DNA of 64,000 bases from Pectobacterium punjabense (GCF_012427845.1 NZ_CP038498.1:248001-312000); one strand, 5' to 3'; positions 13,434-30,182 are shown, counted from the first letter of the stretch. Made by a program: numbers and translations. The notes: a model not told the origin generated them from the sequence alone.

Positions 13434-14369
13434 AAGTCGTGTTCTGCCTGCTTAACAGGTAAGAAAAGGGACTTCTAGCCTAGCGAGGAAAGCGGGCTGT
13501 TAGCTTAGCCAACGCAATGATCGCTGCACCTTCTCTTGTGTAATAAATTTTTGATAATGGGCAGGTTAACACTTTGCTGATAGAAATAAGAAGAGAAAAT
13601 CGGTTCTGTGGTAGATGCTTTTGTGTTTGTACAGCGAGGGTCGCTAGCCGACACTTACTTTACCTAAACCATTCCCAACAACGATACGCTTATAATGGAT
13701 GTAGTCCGCGTGTGTAGTGGCTACTAGGTGTGCAAGCATAGTCTAGAATTCTCTCGCATGACGATATCCTAGATCGGTAGAAAGCCTCCGCAGGAGACGT
13801 GCTTTAGTGTCTAAATAGAATAACTCCCTCTGTTGGAAAGGTGTACTTTGAACTGCATGAGCAGTCGACTTACCTCTGCCTTCCTTGCTCTGCTGCGGAC
13901 GAAGGACTTTTGGATTGCAGCTCTGTTTTTCCATTTGGTTTTTTGACACCGCCCTAAACGTGCATTTTCGATGATACGCTCGTCGTCACGTGCTATCCAA
14001 TAGAAGCACGTTTTCTACGGTGTCTTTGGTCAGTTCCTCGGGATAGATGAGTTAGGTTGCTGTATTGAGTTGAATTATTTTCATCGTATTTTTCGCTCGA
14101 CTGAAACTGATGTCTAGCCAAACAAAATGTATTCCAAGCCTATCCGCTTCGGAAAGCGAACAAAATAGCATCTGTTAATGCGGAGTCTGCTCTCCTAAAG
14201 GGAAAAAATGTATTTGTGAGGCAGATAAATGGTGGTGAGTTTGGTGACGACATCCTCATTTTGCCGGGCGAATTTGGTGGTTCTTTGTGCAAATTATTAC
14301 TCTTACTCTAGATTTATGGCTTGATTTGGATAAAATCTAAGCGATAGCGCATTTTACGCAATTTTTTTG
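13434..14369. other. Gene-free interval between coaA and the tRNA operon
   Basis: About 940 bp with no recognisable protein, RNA or insertion-sequence end. Stop codons are frequent in all frames. The longest frame (complement of 13743-13949, 68 codons) has neither a plausible Shine-Dalgarno nor a familiar sequence. The left end should hold the coaA promoter and the AT-rich right end (14280-14369) may act as an UP element for the tRNA promoter. In E. coli the corresponding gap is, as I recall, much shorter. Confidence 0.6.
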
Positions 14370-14398
14370 TTGCATCGAGCGTTCTGTCTACCTAGAAT
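14370..14398 (+). promoter_or_regulatory. Promoter of the tRNA-tufB operon
   Basis: TTGCAT (14370-14375), 17-bp spacer, TAGAAT (14393-14398), then a GC-rich discriminator GCGCAGC. This layout is typical of stringently controlled stable-RNA promoters. It lies 14 bp before the first tRNA. Confidence 0.85.
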
Positions 14399-14412
14399 GC
14401 GCAGCACTTGAA

Positions 14413-14488
<76 letters not shown>

Positions 14489-14503
14489 TCAAGTACACAA
14501 TCA

Positions 14504-14588
<85 letters not shown>

Positions 14589-14718
14589 AATTCAATCCTG
14601 GTAACAGGATACTCGATACGGTAGTAAGACTGAGCCGGATCGACGAAGGCGGGGTCTATAAAATCTTATTCCTCAACTTCAAAATCTACAGAAAAATTAG
14701 GTAGCCGAGTTCCAGGAT

Positions 14719-14793
<75 letters not shown>

Positions 14794-14799
14794 AGATGT

Positions 14800-14875
14800 G
14801 CTGATATAGCTCAGTTGGTAGAGCGCACCCTTGGTAAGGGTGAGGTCGGCAGTTCGAATCTGCCTATCAGCACCA
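14800..14875 (+). tRNA. thrT: tRNA-Thr (GGT anticodon)
   Basis: 76 nt with encoded CCA; acceptor GCTGATA/TATCAGC; anticodon GGT in TTGGTAA. Only 6 nt after tRNA-Gly and 107 nt before tufB, so it is processed from the shared transcript. Confidence 0.97.
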
Positions 14876-14946
14876 CTTCCTTTTCCTCCTCCTGATTTTC
14901 TTTCTGTGAATAAATTCAGCAAGCTATCGCTTGGTTGATGTGGTGA

Positions 14947-16167
<1,221 letters not shown>

Positions 16168-16197
16168 TCGCTGATAACATTTGACGCGACACGCGAT

Positions 16198-16226
16198 AAA
16201 AGGGCATCATTTGATGCCCTTTTTCT
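16198..16226 (+). terminator. tufB terminator
   Basis: AAAAGGGCATCA TT TGATGCCCTTTTT: a strong GC stem with a T tail 30 bp after the tufB stop. Confidence 0.9.
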
Positions 16227-16347
16227 ACGCTGTCATGGTAGAACCTATCTCATCAGCGATTGTGAGATATAATCATTGGTGAGATAGGCTCTGTAGATAC
16301 GGCGTAAATACCGAATTATTCGTTTTACAGAACATCTTTCGGTTTGG

Positions 16348-16369
16348 TTGCCCCGTGGTTGCGGGGCAA
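16348..16369 (+). other. Hairpin in the secE-nusG leader
   Basis: TTGCCCCG TGGTTG CGGGGCAA is a perfect 8-bp stem 35 bp before secE. It has only a weak T run after it, so it is more likely an mRNA leader structure or weak attenuator than a full terminator. Function is inferred. Confidence 0.5.
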
Positions 16370-16404
16370 AGTTATTTGTCTGAATCATTGTGACAGGTTG
16401 GTTT

Positions 16405-16788
16405 ATGAGTGCGAATACCGAAGCTCAGGATAGTGGGCGTGGCCTGGAAGTGATTAAGTGGCTAGTAGTAGGTGCCTTACTGGTTGTTGCGATTGTTGGC
16501 AATTATTATTACCGCGAATTTAGTCTTCCTCTGCGTGCATTGGCTGTTGTTATCCTGATCGCCGCTGCCGGTGGTGTGGCACTGCTGACCACGAAAGGCA
16601 AAGCAACCGTAGCGTTTGCTCGCGAAGCGCGTACCGAAGTGCGCAAAGTAATTTGGCCGACTCGTCAGGAAACGTTACACACCACGTTAATCGTTGCCGC
16701 GGTGACTGCCGTGATGTCACTGATTTTGTGGGGGCTGGATGGTATTCTGGTCCGTCTGGTATCGTTTATCACTGGCCTGAGGTTCTAA
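16405..16788 (+). CDS. secE: Preprotein translocase subunit SecE
   Basis: 127 residues, same as E. coli. SecE clamps SecY in the inner-membrane translocon. Three membrane segments are visible (about 18-36, 44-63 and 93-115), and the conserved cytosolic amphipathic region [17 protein letters not shown] precedes the third. The ATG at 16405 matches the E. coli start MSANTEAQ; a GTG 15 bp upstream is also in frame but less likely. The nusG ATG follows one base after the stop, so the pair forms an operon. Confidence 0.97.
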   Translation: MSANTEAQDSGRGLEVIKWLVVGALLVVAIVGNYYYREFSLPLRALAVVILIAAAGGVALLTTKGKATVAFAREARTEVRKVIWPTRQETLHTTLIVAAVTAVMSLILWGLDGILVRLVSFITGLRF

Positions 16789-16789
16789 G

Positions 16790-17335
16790 ATGTCTGAAGC
16801 TCCAAAAAAACGTTGGTACGTCGTTCAGGCGTTTTCTGGTTTTGAAGGTCGCGTAGCACAATCCCTGCGTGAGCATATCAAACTCCATAATATGGAAGAG
16901 CTGTTTGGCGAAGTCATGGTTCCTACTGAGGAAGTCGTTGAGATCCGTGGTGGCCAGCGTCGCAAGAGCGAACGCAAGTTTTTCCCTGGTTATGTTTTAG
17001 TACAGATGGTGATGGAAGATGCTAGTTGGCATCTTGTACGCAGCGTACCTCGTGTTATGGGGTTCATTGGCGGCACATCTGACCGTCCTGCCCCAATCAG
17101 TGATAAAGAAGTGGATGCGATTATGAATCGTCTCCAGCAGGTTGGCGACAAGCCTCGTCCGAAAACGCTGTTTGAACCGGGTGAAATGGTTCGTGTTAAC
17201 GATGGTCCATTTGCCGACTTTAACGGTGTTGTTGAAGAAGTAGACTATGAGAAGAGCCGCCTGAAGGTGTCTGTTTCTATATTTGGTCGTGCGACACCTG
17301 TTGAACTAGACTTTGCTCAGGTCGAAAAAGGCTAA
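16790..17335 (+). CDS. nusG: Transcription termination/antitermination factor NusG
   Basis: 181 residues as in E. coli. The N-terminal NGN domain (starts [15 protein letters not shown]) binds RNA polymerase. The C-terminal KOW domain (about 130-181, [18 protein letters not shown]) binds Rho or ribosomal S10, coupling transcription to translation and participating in rRNA antitermination. Second gene of secE-nusG; a terminator hairpin follows 39 bp after the stop. Confidence 0.98.
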   Translation: MSEAPKKRWYVVQAFSGFEGRVAQSLREHIKLHNMEELFGEVMVPTEEVVEIRGGQRRKSERKFFPGYVLVQMVMEDASWHLVRSVPRVMGFIGGTSDRPAPISDKEVDAIMNRLQQVGDKPRPKTLFEPGEMVRVNDGPFADFNGVVEEVDYEKSRLKVSVSIFGRATPVELDFAQVEKG

Positions 17336-17366
17336 TTGCCTGATAAGATTTGCTGAAAATAGCGAC

Positions 17367-17395
17367 TTGCCTATGGCGCGAAATTAACCTATAAT
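17367..17395 (+). promoter_or_regulatory. rplK (L11 operon) promoter
   Basis: TTGCCT at 17367-17372, 17-bp spacer, TATAAT at 17390-17395. The -10 lies inside the hairpin that ends secE-nusG transcription. Downstream, 17413-17497 contains the L11-operon leader, where ribosomal protein L1 would bind for translational feedback (GGGGAGCC..GGCGCTATTACCC region). Confidence 0.85.
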
Positions 17396-17412
17396 TTCGC
17401 GCCTTTTGTTTT
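17375..17412 (+). terminator. secE-nusG terminator overlapping the rplK promoter
   Basis: GGCGCGAAATT (17375-17385) pairs perfectly with AATTTCGCGCC (17393-17403) around AACCTAT, followed by TTTTGTTTT. The 11-bp stem covers the spacer and -10 of the next promoter. Confidence 0.85.
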
Positions 17413-17497
17413 TCAGTGGCCTCAATGGCGACTGAAGCGTAATACAAACCACGGGGAGCCTTTCACTAGGCGCTATTACCCAATCGAGGAAAGTTAA

Positions 17498-17926
17498 ATG
17501 GCCAAGAAAGTACAAGCCTACGTCAAGCTGCAAGTTGCAGCTGGTATGGCTAACCCGAGCCCACCAGTAGGTCCGGCTCTGGGTCAGCAAGGTGTTAACA
17601 TCATGGAATTCTGTAAGGCGTTCAATGCTAAAACTGAAAGCCTTGAGAAGGGTCTGCCGACTCCGGTTGTTATTACCGTTTATTCTGACCGTTCTTTCAC
17701 CTTCGTTACCAAAACGCCTCCAGCAGCTGTTCTGCTGAAGAAAGCGGCTGGTATCAAGTCTGGTTCCGGCAAGCCGAACAAAGACAAAGTAGGTAAAGTA
17801 ACGAGCGCTCAGGTTCGTGAAATCGCAGAAACTAAAGCTGCGGACATGACTGGTTCTGATGTAGACGCCATGGCGCGTTCTATCGCAGGTACTGCTCGTT
17901 CCATGGGCCTGGTAGTGGAGGATTAA
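17498..17926 (+). CDS. rplK: 50S ribosomal protein L11
   Basis: 142 residues, standard. Binds the GTPase-associated centre of 23S rRNA and is needed for RelA activation and release-factor function. The N-terminal proline-rich segment ([20 protein letters not shown]) and the C-terminal rRNA-binding domain are intact. Followed after 3 bp by rplA; the pair is expressed from the promoter at 17367. Confidence 0.98.
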   Translation: MAKKVQAYVKLQVAAGMANPSPPVGPALGQQGVNIMEFCKAFNAKTESLEKGLPTPVVITVYSDRSFTFVTKTPPAAVLLKKAAGIKSGSGKPNKDKVGKVTSAQVREIAETKAADMTGSDVDAMARSIAGTARSMGLVVED

Positions 17927-17929
17927 TAA

Positions 17930-18634
<705 letters not shown>

Positions 18635-18649
18635 TAGCTTTTGTTCCGC

Positions 18650-18678
18650 TTTACTCGGGTGTGGGATTTACCTATAAT
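18650..18678 (+). promoter_or_regulatory. rplJL-rpoBC promoter
   Basis: TTTACT at 18650-18655, 17-bp spacer, TATAAT at 18673-18678, at the position of the E. coli L10 promoter. It drives rplJL and, by read-through, rpoBC. Confidence 0.75.
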
Positions 18679-18721
18679 TTTACGCCCGTTGTTCCTGAAG
18701 TGGATCGACGCAAGAATTTTT

Positions 18722-18870
18722 CGGTTGGAGCCTGGCCTATCCAGGCCTCCGTCCAAGACCGCAGGTGTTTCGTAAGAAACTTAATTCTCCTGCGTAGACG
18801 GTGACAGAGCCTAAATAACGTTTTTCTTTTTTATAAAGAATAATTTTTTACTGGATTCTGCTCACCGTGT
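18722..18870 (+). promoter_or_regulatory. L10 leader: autoregulatory mRNA structure before rplJ
   Basis: The segment CGGTTGGAGCCTGGCC ... CCAGGCCTCCGTCC ... AGACGGTGACAGAG closely follows the E. coli rplJ leader, the RNA bound by the L10-(L7/L12) complex to repress translation. The GAGCCTGG/CCAGGCCTC stem is visible at about 18728-18750. Boundaries are approximate. The rest of 18635-18951 is untranslated leader. Confidence 0.8.
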
Positions 18871-18951
18871 TTCAACGCTTATCTCTAATTTTGGCGATAA
18901 GTGAAGTGAGTTCCGGAGAGTTTCTCCGGCTAAATCCAGGAGCAAAAGCTA

Positions 18952-19449
18952 ATGGCATTAAATCTTCAAGACAAACAAGCAATTGTTGCTGAAGTCAGCG
19001 AAGTAGCCAAAGGTGCGCTGTCTGCGGTTGTTGCGGATTCTCGTGGCGTTACCGTTGATAAAATGACCGAACTGCGTAAAGCAGGTCGTGAAGCTGGCGT
19101 TTACATGCGTGTTGTTCGTAACACCCTGCTGCGCCGCGTCGTTGAAGGCACTCAATTTGAATGCCTGAAAGACACGTTTGTTGGTCCGACCTTGATTGCA
19201 TATTCTTTGGAACACCCGGGCGCTGCTGCTCGTCTGTTCAAAGAGTTCGCGAAAGCAAATGCAAAATTTGAGGTCAAAGCTGCAGCCTTTGAAGGTGAGC
19301 TGATCCCGGCGGCTCAAATTGACCGTCTGGCAACGCTGCCGACTTACGAAGAAGCACTGGCACGTCTGATGTCGACCATGAAAGAAGCCGCTGCCGGCAA
19401 ATTGGTCCGCACTCTGGCTGCTGTTCGCGATGCAAAAGAAGCTGCGTAA
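18952..19449 (+). CDS. rplJ: 50S ribosomal protein L10
   Basis: 165 residues, as in E. coli. Anchors L7/L12 dimers to the ribosome stalk base; the L10-L7/L12 complex represses translation of this operon through the upstream leader. AGGAGC at 18938-18943 gives a strong Shine-Dalgarno before ATG 18952. Operon rplJ-rplL-rpoB-rpoC. Confidence 0.98.
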   Translation: MALNLQDKQAIVAEVSEVAKGALSAVVADSRGVTVDKMTELRKAGREAGVYMRVVRNTLLRRVVEGTQFECLKDTFVGPTLIAYSLEHPGAAARLFKEFAKANAKFEVKAAAFEGELIPAAQIDRLATLPTYEEALARLMSTMKEAAAGKLVRTLAAVRDAKEAA

Positions 19450-19497
19450 TAGCACTTTCTTTTCTAACGTACTTGCTAACGTATAAACTATTTCTGA

Positions 19498-19881
<384 letters not shown>

Positions 19882-19920
19882 GCCAACCTTTCAGGTTGCA
19901 GCCTGATTTATTAGGCTGAT

Positions 19921-19951
19921 GGCTGGTGACTTTTTAGTCACCAGCCTTTTT
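19921..19951 (+). terminator. rplL-rpoB attenuator
   Basis: GGCTGGTGAC paired with GTCACCAGCC around TTTTTA, followed by five Ts. In E. coli the equivalent partial terminator reduces transcription into rpoBC. A smaller hairpin (CAACCTTTCAGGTTG) lies just upstream. The rest of the 326-bp rplL-rpoB spacer is untranslated; in E. coli it also holds an RNase III site, which I could not confirm here. Confidence 0.85.
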
Positions 19952-20207
19952 GCGCTGTAGGGCATCAATGGGATTTCACACTGTTTAGCCATTGATTTCC
20001 CAAATATTTTTTTCTATTGACGACTTAATATACTGCTTTCCAGCATAGGTTCCTTGCCTAAGCAAGAGCAATGAAATGGTTTAAGAGTAATAGAAAGACG
20101 TATTACGGAAAGTTCTCTATTTTCCGACCAACATAAATAGTGTTGCATGAACTGTCCTTGTTAGGGCAGACAGAGTGGTTCGACTTGTCAGCTAGCTGAG
20201 GAACCCT

Positions 20208-24236
<4,029 letters not shown>

Positions 24237-24271
24237 TACCAGCTCGCTGTATTGCTGGCATTCGTCATAGG

Positions 24272-24348
24272 GACACCTGAACGTTGTTTTTAACGGCAAT
24301 GTTGTTTTTAACAGCTATGTTGTTTTGAACAGCATTAGTTCAGGTGTC
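24272..24348 (+). repeat. Three 18-bp tandem repeats enclosed by an 11-bp inverted repeat (rpoB-rpoC spacer)
   Basis: Three consecutive 18-mers: GTTGTTTTTAACGGCAAT (24283-24300), GTTGTTTTTAACAGCTAT (24301-24318) and GTTGTTTTGAACAGCATT (24319-24336). They are bracketed exactly by GACACCTGAAC (24272-24282) and its perfect complement GTTCAGGTGTC (24338-24348). In the rpoBC mRNA this would be a long stem-loop whose loop consists of the repeats. The element ends 31 bp before the rpoC start. Confidence 0.9.
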
Positions 24349-24379
24349 TATCAGGTCTAACTCCGACAGGAGCCAATCC

Positions 24380-27300
24380 GTGAAAGACTTATTAAAGTTT
24401 CTGAAAGCGCAAACTAAAACCGAAGAGTTTGATGCGATCAAAATTGCTCTGGCTTCGCCAGACATGATCCGTTCGTGGTCTTTTGGTGAAGTTAAAAAGC
24501 CAGAAACCATCAACTACCGTACGTTCAAGCCTGAGCGTGACGGCCTTTTCTGCGCCCGTATCTTTGGGCCGGTAAAAGATTATGAGTGCTTGTGCGGTAA
24601 GTATAAGCGCCTGAAACACCGTGGTGTTATTTGTGAGAAGTGCGGCGTTGAAGTAACCCAAACTAAAGTACGTCGTGAGCGTATGGGTCACATCGAGCTG
24701 GCTTCTCCAACTGCGCACATCTGGTTCCTGAAGTCACTGCCTTCCCGTATCGGTTTGCTGTTAGATATGCCGCTGCGTGATATTGAGCGTGTGCTTTATT
24801 TTGAATCTTATGTCGTGGTTGAAGGCGGCATGACCAACCTTGAGCGCCGTCAGATCCTGACTGAAGAGCAGTATCTGGATGCGTTGGAAGAGTTTGGTGA
24901 TGAATTCGACGCGAAAATGGGCGCCGAAGCGATCCAGGCTCTGCTGAAGAACATGGATCTGGAGCAGGAATGCGAGCAGCTGCGTGAAGAGCTGACCGAA
25001 ACTAACTCCGAAACCAAACGTAAAAAACTGACCAAGCGCATTAAGCTGCTGGAAGCGTTCGTACAGTCTGGTAACAAGCCAGAGTGGATGATCCTGACCG
25101 TTCTGCCGGTACTGCCGCCAGATCTGCGTCCGTTGGTTCCGCTGGATGGTGGTCGTTTTGCGACTTCCGACCTGAACGATCTGTATCGTCGCGTGATCAA
25201 CCGTAACAACCGTCTGAAACGCCTGCTGGATCTGGCTGCGCCAGATATCATCGTGCGTAACGAAAAACGTATGTTGCAGGAAGCGGTTGATGCGCTGTTG
25301 GATAACGGCCGTCGCGGTCGCGCGATCACCGGTTCTAACAAACGCCCTCTGAAATCTTTGGCCGATATGATCAAAGGTAAACAGGGTCGTTTCCGTCAGA
25401 ACCTGCTCGGTAAGCGTGTTGACTACTCCGGTCGTTCTGTAATCACCGTTGGTCCATACCTGCGTCTGCACCAGTGTGGTCTGCCGAAGAAAATGGCACT
25501 GGAACTGTTCAAACCGTTCATCTACGGCAAGCTGGAACTGCGTGGTCTTGCTACCACCATTAAAGCTGCCAAGAAAATGGTTGAGCGCGAAGAAGCCGTC
25601 GTATGGGATATCCTGGACGAAGTCATCCGTGAACACCCGGTACTGCTGAACCGTGCACCAACACTGCACCGTTTGGGTATCCAGGCATTTGAACCGGTAC
25701 TGATCGAAGGTAAAGCGATCCAACTGCACCCGTTGGTTTGTGCGGCATATAACGCCGACTTCGATGGTGACCAGATGGCTGTACACGTACCGTTGACGCT
25801 GGAAGCCCAGTTGGAAGCGCGTGCGTTGATGATGTCGACCAACAACATCTTGTCCCCTGCGAATGGTGAGCCAATCATCGTTCCTTCTCAGGACGTGGTA
25901 TTGGGTCTGTATTACATGACGCGTGACTGTGTTAACGCCAAAGGCGAAGGCATGGTGCTCACGGGTCCTAAAGAAGCTGAACGTGTTTATCGTGCCGGTC
26001 TGGCCTCTCTGCATGCGCGCGTTAAAGTGCGTATTACAGAAGAGATCAAGAGCATCGAAGGCGATGTTACGCATCAGACGTCGATTATTGATACGACTAT
26101 CGGCCGTGCCATCCTGTGGATGATCGTACCGAAAGGTCTGCCGTACTCGATCGTTAACCAGCCTTTGGGCAAGAAAGCGATCTCCAAAATGCTGAACACC
26201 TGTTACCGCATTTTGGGTCTGAAGCCGACGGTTATCTTCGCTGACCAGACTATGTACACCGGTTTTGCTTACGCGGCGCGCTCTGGTGCTTCCGTAGGTA
26301 TCGATGACATGGTTATCCCGGAGAAAAAAGCCGAGATTATCGAAGAAGCAGAAACCGAAGTTGCCGAGATTCAGGAGCAGTTCCAGTCTGGTCTGGTTAC
26401 CGCGGGCGAACGCTATAACAAAGTGATCGATATCTGGGCAGCGGCGAACGAACGTGTTGCGAAAGCGATGATGGAAAACCTGTCCGTTGAGGATGTGGTT
26501 AACCGTGATGGCGTGGTTGAGCGTCAGGTTTCTTTCAACAGCATCTTTATGATGGCCGACTCCGGTGCGCGTGGTTCTGCGGCACAGATTCGTCAGTTGG
26601 CGGGTATGCGTGGTCTGATGGCGAAACCAGATGGTTCCATCATCGAGACACCAATCACCGCAAACTTCCGCGAAGGTTTGAACGTACTCCAGTACTTCAT
26701 CTCGACGCACGGTGCGCGTAAAGGTTTGGCGGATACCGCACTGAAAACGGCAAACTCCGGTTATCTGACTCGTCGTCTGGTTGACGTTGCACAGGATCTG
26801 GTTGTGACCGAGGACGATTGTGGTACCCATGAAGGTATCATGATGACGCCGGTTATCGAGGGTGGTGATGTTAAAGAACCACTGCGTGAGCGCGTACTGG
26901 GTCGTGTAACGGCTGAAGACGTGATCAAACCGGGCACCGCGGACATTCTGGTTCCACGTAACACGCTGCTGAACGAGCAGTGGTGTGACATGTTGGAAGA
27001 GAACTCCGTTGACGCTGTTAAAGTACGTTCAGTTGTAAGCTGCGAAACCGACTTTGGCGTGTGCGCCAATTGCTACGGTCGCGATCTGGCTCGTGGTCAT
27101 ATCATCAACAAAGGTGAGGCTATCGGGGTTATCGCGGCACAGTCCATCGGTGAGCCAGGTACACAGTTAACCATGCGTACGTTCCACATCGGTGGTGCGG
27201 CATCGCGTGCGGCTGCTGAGTCCAGCATTCAGGTGAAAAACAAAGGTAGCCTGAAACTGAGCAACGCGAAGTTCGTTATGAACAGCAACGGTAAACTGGT

Positions 27301-28603
27301 TATTACTTCACGTAATACCGAACTGAAACTGATCGACGAATTCGGACGTACTAAAGAAAGCTATAAAGTGCCTTATGGTGCGGTGATGGCGAAGGGTGAC
27401 GGCTCAGAAGTTAGCGGTGGCGAAACTGTCGCAAACTGGGACCCGCATACCATGCCTGTGGTGACCGAAGTGAGCGGTTTCATCCGCTTTGCTGACATGA
27501 TTGACGGTCAAACCATTACTCGCCAGACCGACGAACTAACTGGTTTGTCTTCTATCGTGGTTCTGGATAGCGCAGAGCGTACTGGTAGCGGTAAAGACTT
27601 GCGTCCAGCACTGAAAATCGTTGACGGTAAAGGTGAAGATGTACTGATTCCTGGTACTGATATGCCAGCTCAATACTTCCTGCCGGGTAAAACGATTGTT
27701 CAGTTGGAAGATGGAGTGCAGATTGGTGCCGGTGATACATTGGCGCGTCTCCCTCAGGAATCCAGTGGTACCAAGGATATTACCGGTGGTCTGCCACGCG
27801 TAGCCGACCTGTTCGAAGCACGTCGTCCGAAAGAGCCGGCGATTCTGGCAGAGATCAGCGGTATCATTTCCTTCGGTAAAGAAACCAAAGGTAAACGCCG
27901 TCTGGTAATTTCTCCGTTGGATGGCAGCGATGCTTACGAAGAGATGATTCCGAAATGGCGTCAGCTCAACGTGTTCGAAGGTGAAGTGGTGGAACGTGGT
28001 GACGTTGTTTCCGACGGCCCAGAGTCTCCGCACGATATCCTGCGTCTGCGTGGCGTGCATGCAGTAACGCGTTATATCACCAACGAAGTTCAGGAAGTTT
28101 ACCGTCTGCAAGGCGTTAAGATTAACGATAAACACATCGAAGTTATCGTTCGTCAGATGTTGCGTAAAGGCACCATCGTTGACGCGGGTAGCACGGAGTT
28201 CCTGGAAGGCGAACAGGCAGAAGTCTCTCGCATCAAGATTGCCAACCGTCAGTTGGAAGCGGATGGTAAGATCACGGCAACGTACAGTCGCGATCTGCTG
28301 GGTATCACCAAAGCATCTCTGGCGACCGAGTCCTTCATTTCTGCGGCATCGTTCCAGGAAACCACTCGCGTACTGACCGAAGCTGCTGTCGCAGGTAAAC
28401 GTGATGAACTGCGTGGTCTGAAAGAGAACGTCATCGTGGGTCGTCTGATCCCAGCGGGTACGGGTTATGCGTACCATCAGGATCGTATGCGCCGCCGTCA
28501 GGCAGGCGAAGCACCTGTCGTGCCTCAAGTGAGTGCCGATGAAGCTTCTGCTAACCTGGCCGAACTGCTGAATGCAGGCTTTGGTAGCAGCGACGACGAG
28601 TAA
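24380..28603 (+). CDS. rpoC: RNA polymerase beta' subunit
   Basis: 1407 residues from GTG 24380, matching the E. coli length and start ([19 protein letters not shown]). ACAGGAG at 24367-24373 supports this start over an in-frame GTG at 24344 that lies within the inverted repeat. The N-terminal zinc-binding cysteines ([20 protein letters not shown]), the absolutely conserved catalytic [13 protein letters not shown] and the second zinc site ([13 protein letters not shown]) are intact. Followed by a strong terminator. Confidence 0.98.
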   Translation: MKDLLKFLKAQTKTEEFDAIKIALASPDMIRSWSFGEVKKPETINYRTFKPERDGLFCARIFGPVKDYECLCGKYKRLKHRGVICEKCGVEVTQTKVRRERMGHIELASPTAHIWFLKSLPSRIGLLLDMPLRDIERVLYFESYVVVEGGMTNLERRQILTEEQYLDALEEFGDEFDAKMGAEAIQALLKNMDLEQECEQLREELTETNSETKRKKLTKRIKLLEAFVQSGNKPEWMILTVLPVLPPDLRPLVPLDGGRFATSDLNDLYRRVINRNNRLKRLLDLAAPDIIVRNEKRMLQEAVDALLDNGRRGRAITGSNKRPLKSLADMIKGKQGRFRQNLLGKRVDYSGRSVITVGPYLRLHQCGLPKKMALELFKPFIYGKLELRGLATTIKAAKKMVEREEAVVWDILDEVIREHPVLLNRAPTLHRLGIQAFEPVLIEGKAIQLHPLVCAAYNADFDGDQMAVHVPLTLEAQLEARALMMSTNNILSPANGEPIIVPSQDVVLGLYYMTRDCVNAKGEGMVLTGPKEAERVYRAGLASLHARVKVRITEEIKSIEGDVTHQTSIIDTTIGRAILWMIVPKGLPYSIVNQPLGKKAISKMLNTCYRILGLKPTVIFADQTMYTGFAYAARSGASVGIDDMVIPEKKAEIIEEAETEVAEIQEQFQSGLVTAGERYNKVIDIWAAANERVAKAMMENLSVEDVVNRDGVVERQVSFNSIFMMADSGARGSAAQIRQLAGMRGLMAKPDGSIIETPITANFREGLNVLQYFISTHGARKGLADTALKTANSGYLTRRLVDVAQDLVVTEDDCGTHEGIMMTPVIEGGDVKEPLRERVLGRVTAEDVIKPGTADILVPRNTLLNEQWCDMLEENSVDAVKVRSVVSCETDFGVCANCYGRDLARGHIINKGEAIGVIAAQSIGEPGTQLTMRTFHIGGAASRAAAESSIQVKNKGSLKLSNAKFVMNSNGKLVITSRNTELKLIDEFGRTKESYKVPYGAVMAKGDGSEVSGGETVANWDPHTMPVVTEVSGFIRFADMIDGQTITRQTDELTGLSSIVVLDSAERTGSGKDLRPALKIVDGKGEDVLIPGTDMPAQYFLPGKTIVQLEDGVQIGAGDTLARLPQESSGTKDITGGLPRVADLFEARRPKEPAILAEISGIISFGKETKGKRRLVISPLDGSDAYEEMIPKWRQLNVFEGEVVERGDVVSDGPESPHDILRLRGVHAVTRYITNEVQEVYRLQGVKINDKHIEVIVRQMLRKGTIVDAGSTEFLEGEQAEVSRIKIANRQLEADGKITATYSRDLLGITKASLATESFISAASFQETTRVLTEAAVAGKRDELRGLKENVIVGRLIPAGTGYAYHQDRMRRRQAGEAPVVPQVSADEASANLAELLNAGFGSSDDE

Positions 28604-28638
28604 GTCTCTTTACGCTGCACTACCATGCGGTAAATAAC

Positions 28639-28671
28639 AAAAACCCCGACTATCATGGTCGGGGTTTTTTT
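28639..28671 (+). terminator. rpoBC terminator
   Basis: AACCCCGAC TATCATG GTCGGGGTT followed by a T run, 35 bp after the rpoC stop. Confidence 0.93.
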
Positions 28672-28772
28672 ATGGTTGATTCCCTGCGGATGACCCGTCG
28701 TAAATGACGTAAGCATGTCTTCCTGAAATTTTTTGTTGTACAGTAGTGTAAAGTAAATAGAACGGAACCAAC

Positions 28773-30170
28773 ATGGACACCTCAACTACGCCAACCCTTT
28801 CACAGCCTGGCGGCTCATTACCTCATCAGGATGATTCACTTTCCTCTGATAAAACCCTACAAACACAGTCGGAAAGCCATTCTCAGCACCGAGCAAAGCG
28901 CGCAGCCTGGGGCAGTTTTGTGGGTGCCGTTGTTGATTGGTACGATTTTTTGCTGTACGGAATTGTTGCCGCCCTTGTATTTAATACCGAATTTTTCCCG
29001 CAGGTCAGCCCAACGATGGGGACGCTGGCGGCATTTGGTACGTTCGGTGTTGGTTTCCTGTTCCGACCGCTAGGCGGCATGGTGTTCGGCCACTTCGGCG
29101 ATAAGCTGGGCCGTAAACGAATGCTGATGATCACGGTCTGGATGATGGGTATTTCTACTGCGCTGATTGGTCTGTTGCCGTCGTTTGATTCGATTGGCTG
29201 GTGGGCACCGGTGCTGTTGGTTACGCTGCGGGCAATTCAGGGCTTTGCGGTTGGTGGTGAATGGGGTGGTGCGGCACTGTTGGCGGTAGAGAATGCGCCG
29301 AAGAAGAAGAAAGCCTTTTACAGCAGCGGCGTACAAGTTGGCTTTGGGGTTGGATTGTTACTAGCTACTGGGTCGGTATCGGTGGTAAGCAATTTGACGA
29401 CCAATGAAGAATTTACCACCTGGGGCTGGCGTCTGCCGTTCTTATTCAGCCTGATTCTGGTGGCTATCGCCTGGTGGGTGCGCAACGGGATGGATGAGTC
29501 TCAGGAGTTTGAGGCGAATAAAACCTTGGGAGAAAGAGCAAACAAGCTGCGTTCGTTCCCGATTATGGAAGCACTACGCCAGCATCCGAAAGCCTTTCTA
29601 CTGATTATTGCGTTACGGCTTGGTGAACTGTTGACGATGTATATCGTCACGGCATTTGCACTCAATTACTCCACCACCCATCTTGGGCTATCGCGGGATA
29701 TCTTTCTGAATATCGGGCTGCTGGTGGGGGCGATCAGCTGCGTGTCTATTCCTTTCTTTGCTTATCTGGCGGATAGCTTTGGCCGTCGTCGCATTTATGT
29801 GACTGGTGCGTTGATTGGTGCCGTGAGTGCGGTGCCATTCTTTATGGCGCTGGAAAGTCACAACACGCTGCTGATTCTGTTCTTTGCTATCATGCTGGCG
29901 AATGCTGCTCACGATATGATCGTTAGCGTACAGCAGCCGATGTTTACCGAGTTATTTGGTACGGCGTATCGCTATAGTGGGGCTGGCGTGGGTTATCAGG
30001 TTGCCAGCGTGGTCGGCGGCGGGTTTACGCCTTTTATCGCTGTTCTGCTGGTGCAGTTTATGGATGGCTCATGGCACGCGGTGGCGGCCTATCTTGCCAT
30101 TGGCTGCTTACTGTCAGCCGTTGTCGGGATGCGGATGAAAGCACCCGCAGACAATACGGTACCTCACTAA
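28773..30170 (+). CDS. shiA: Shikimate-type MFS transporter (metabolite:H+ symporter family)
   Basis: 465 residues. A 12-helix major facilitator of the MHS family, closely following E. coli ShiA, the shikimate:H+ symporter, from residue ~45 onward: GSFVGAVVDWYDFLLYG, FGHFGDKLGRKRMLM (loop 2-3 motif), LRAIQGFAVGGEWGGAALL and TAYRYSGAGVGYQVASV. The N-terminal extension of about 40 hydrophilic residues, rich in Ser, Gln and His, is longer than in E. coli. Shikimate as substrate is inferred from similarity; the related KgtP or ProP specificities are less likely. Monocistronic, with a hairpin 13 bp after the stop. Confidence 0.88.
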   Translation: MDTSTTPTLSQPGGSLPHQDDSLSSDKTLQTQSESHSQHRAKRAAWGSFVGAVVDWYDFLLYGIVAALVFNTEFFPQVSPTMGTLAAFGTFGVGFLFRPLGGMVFGHFGDKLGRKRMLMITVWMMGISTALIGLLPSFDSIGWWAPVLLVTLRAIQGFAVGGEWGGAALLAVENAPKKKKAFYSSGVQVGFGVGLLLATGSVSVVSNLTTNEEFTTWGWRLPFLFSLILVAIAWWVRNGMDESQEFEANKTLGERANKLRSFPIMEALRQHPKAFLLIIALRLGELLTMYIVTAFALNYSTTHLGLSRDIFLNIGLLVGAISCVSIPFFAYLADSFGRRRIYVTGALIGAVSAVPFFMALESHNTLLILFFAIMLANAAHDMIVSVQQPMFTELFGTAYRYSGAGVGYQVASVVGGGFTPFIAVLLVQFMDGSWHAVAAYLAIGCLLSAVVGMRMKAPADNTVPH

Positions 30171-30182
30171 CCTCTTTACCTT

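Noticed and set aside
13743..13949. 68-codon minus-strand frame in the coaA-tRNA gap
   Set aside because: No ribosome-binding site, no recognisable family, low-complexity basic composition; kept only as part of the gene-free interval.
24344..24379. Earlier GTG start for rpoC
   Set aside because: It lies in the inverted repeat; the GTG at 24380 has a proper ribosome-binding site and gives the conserved N-terminus and length.
24761..26830. Long open frame (689 codons) antisense to rpoC
   Set aside because: Composition (Arg, Thr, Gln, Phe, His-rich) is the mirror of strongly biased rpoC codons; no Shine-Dalgarno or family resemblance. Similar shadows oppose rplKA (17384-18445), rpoB (21741-22703, 23520-24299) and rpoC (27536-28528).
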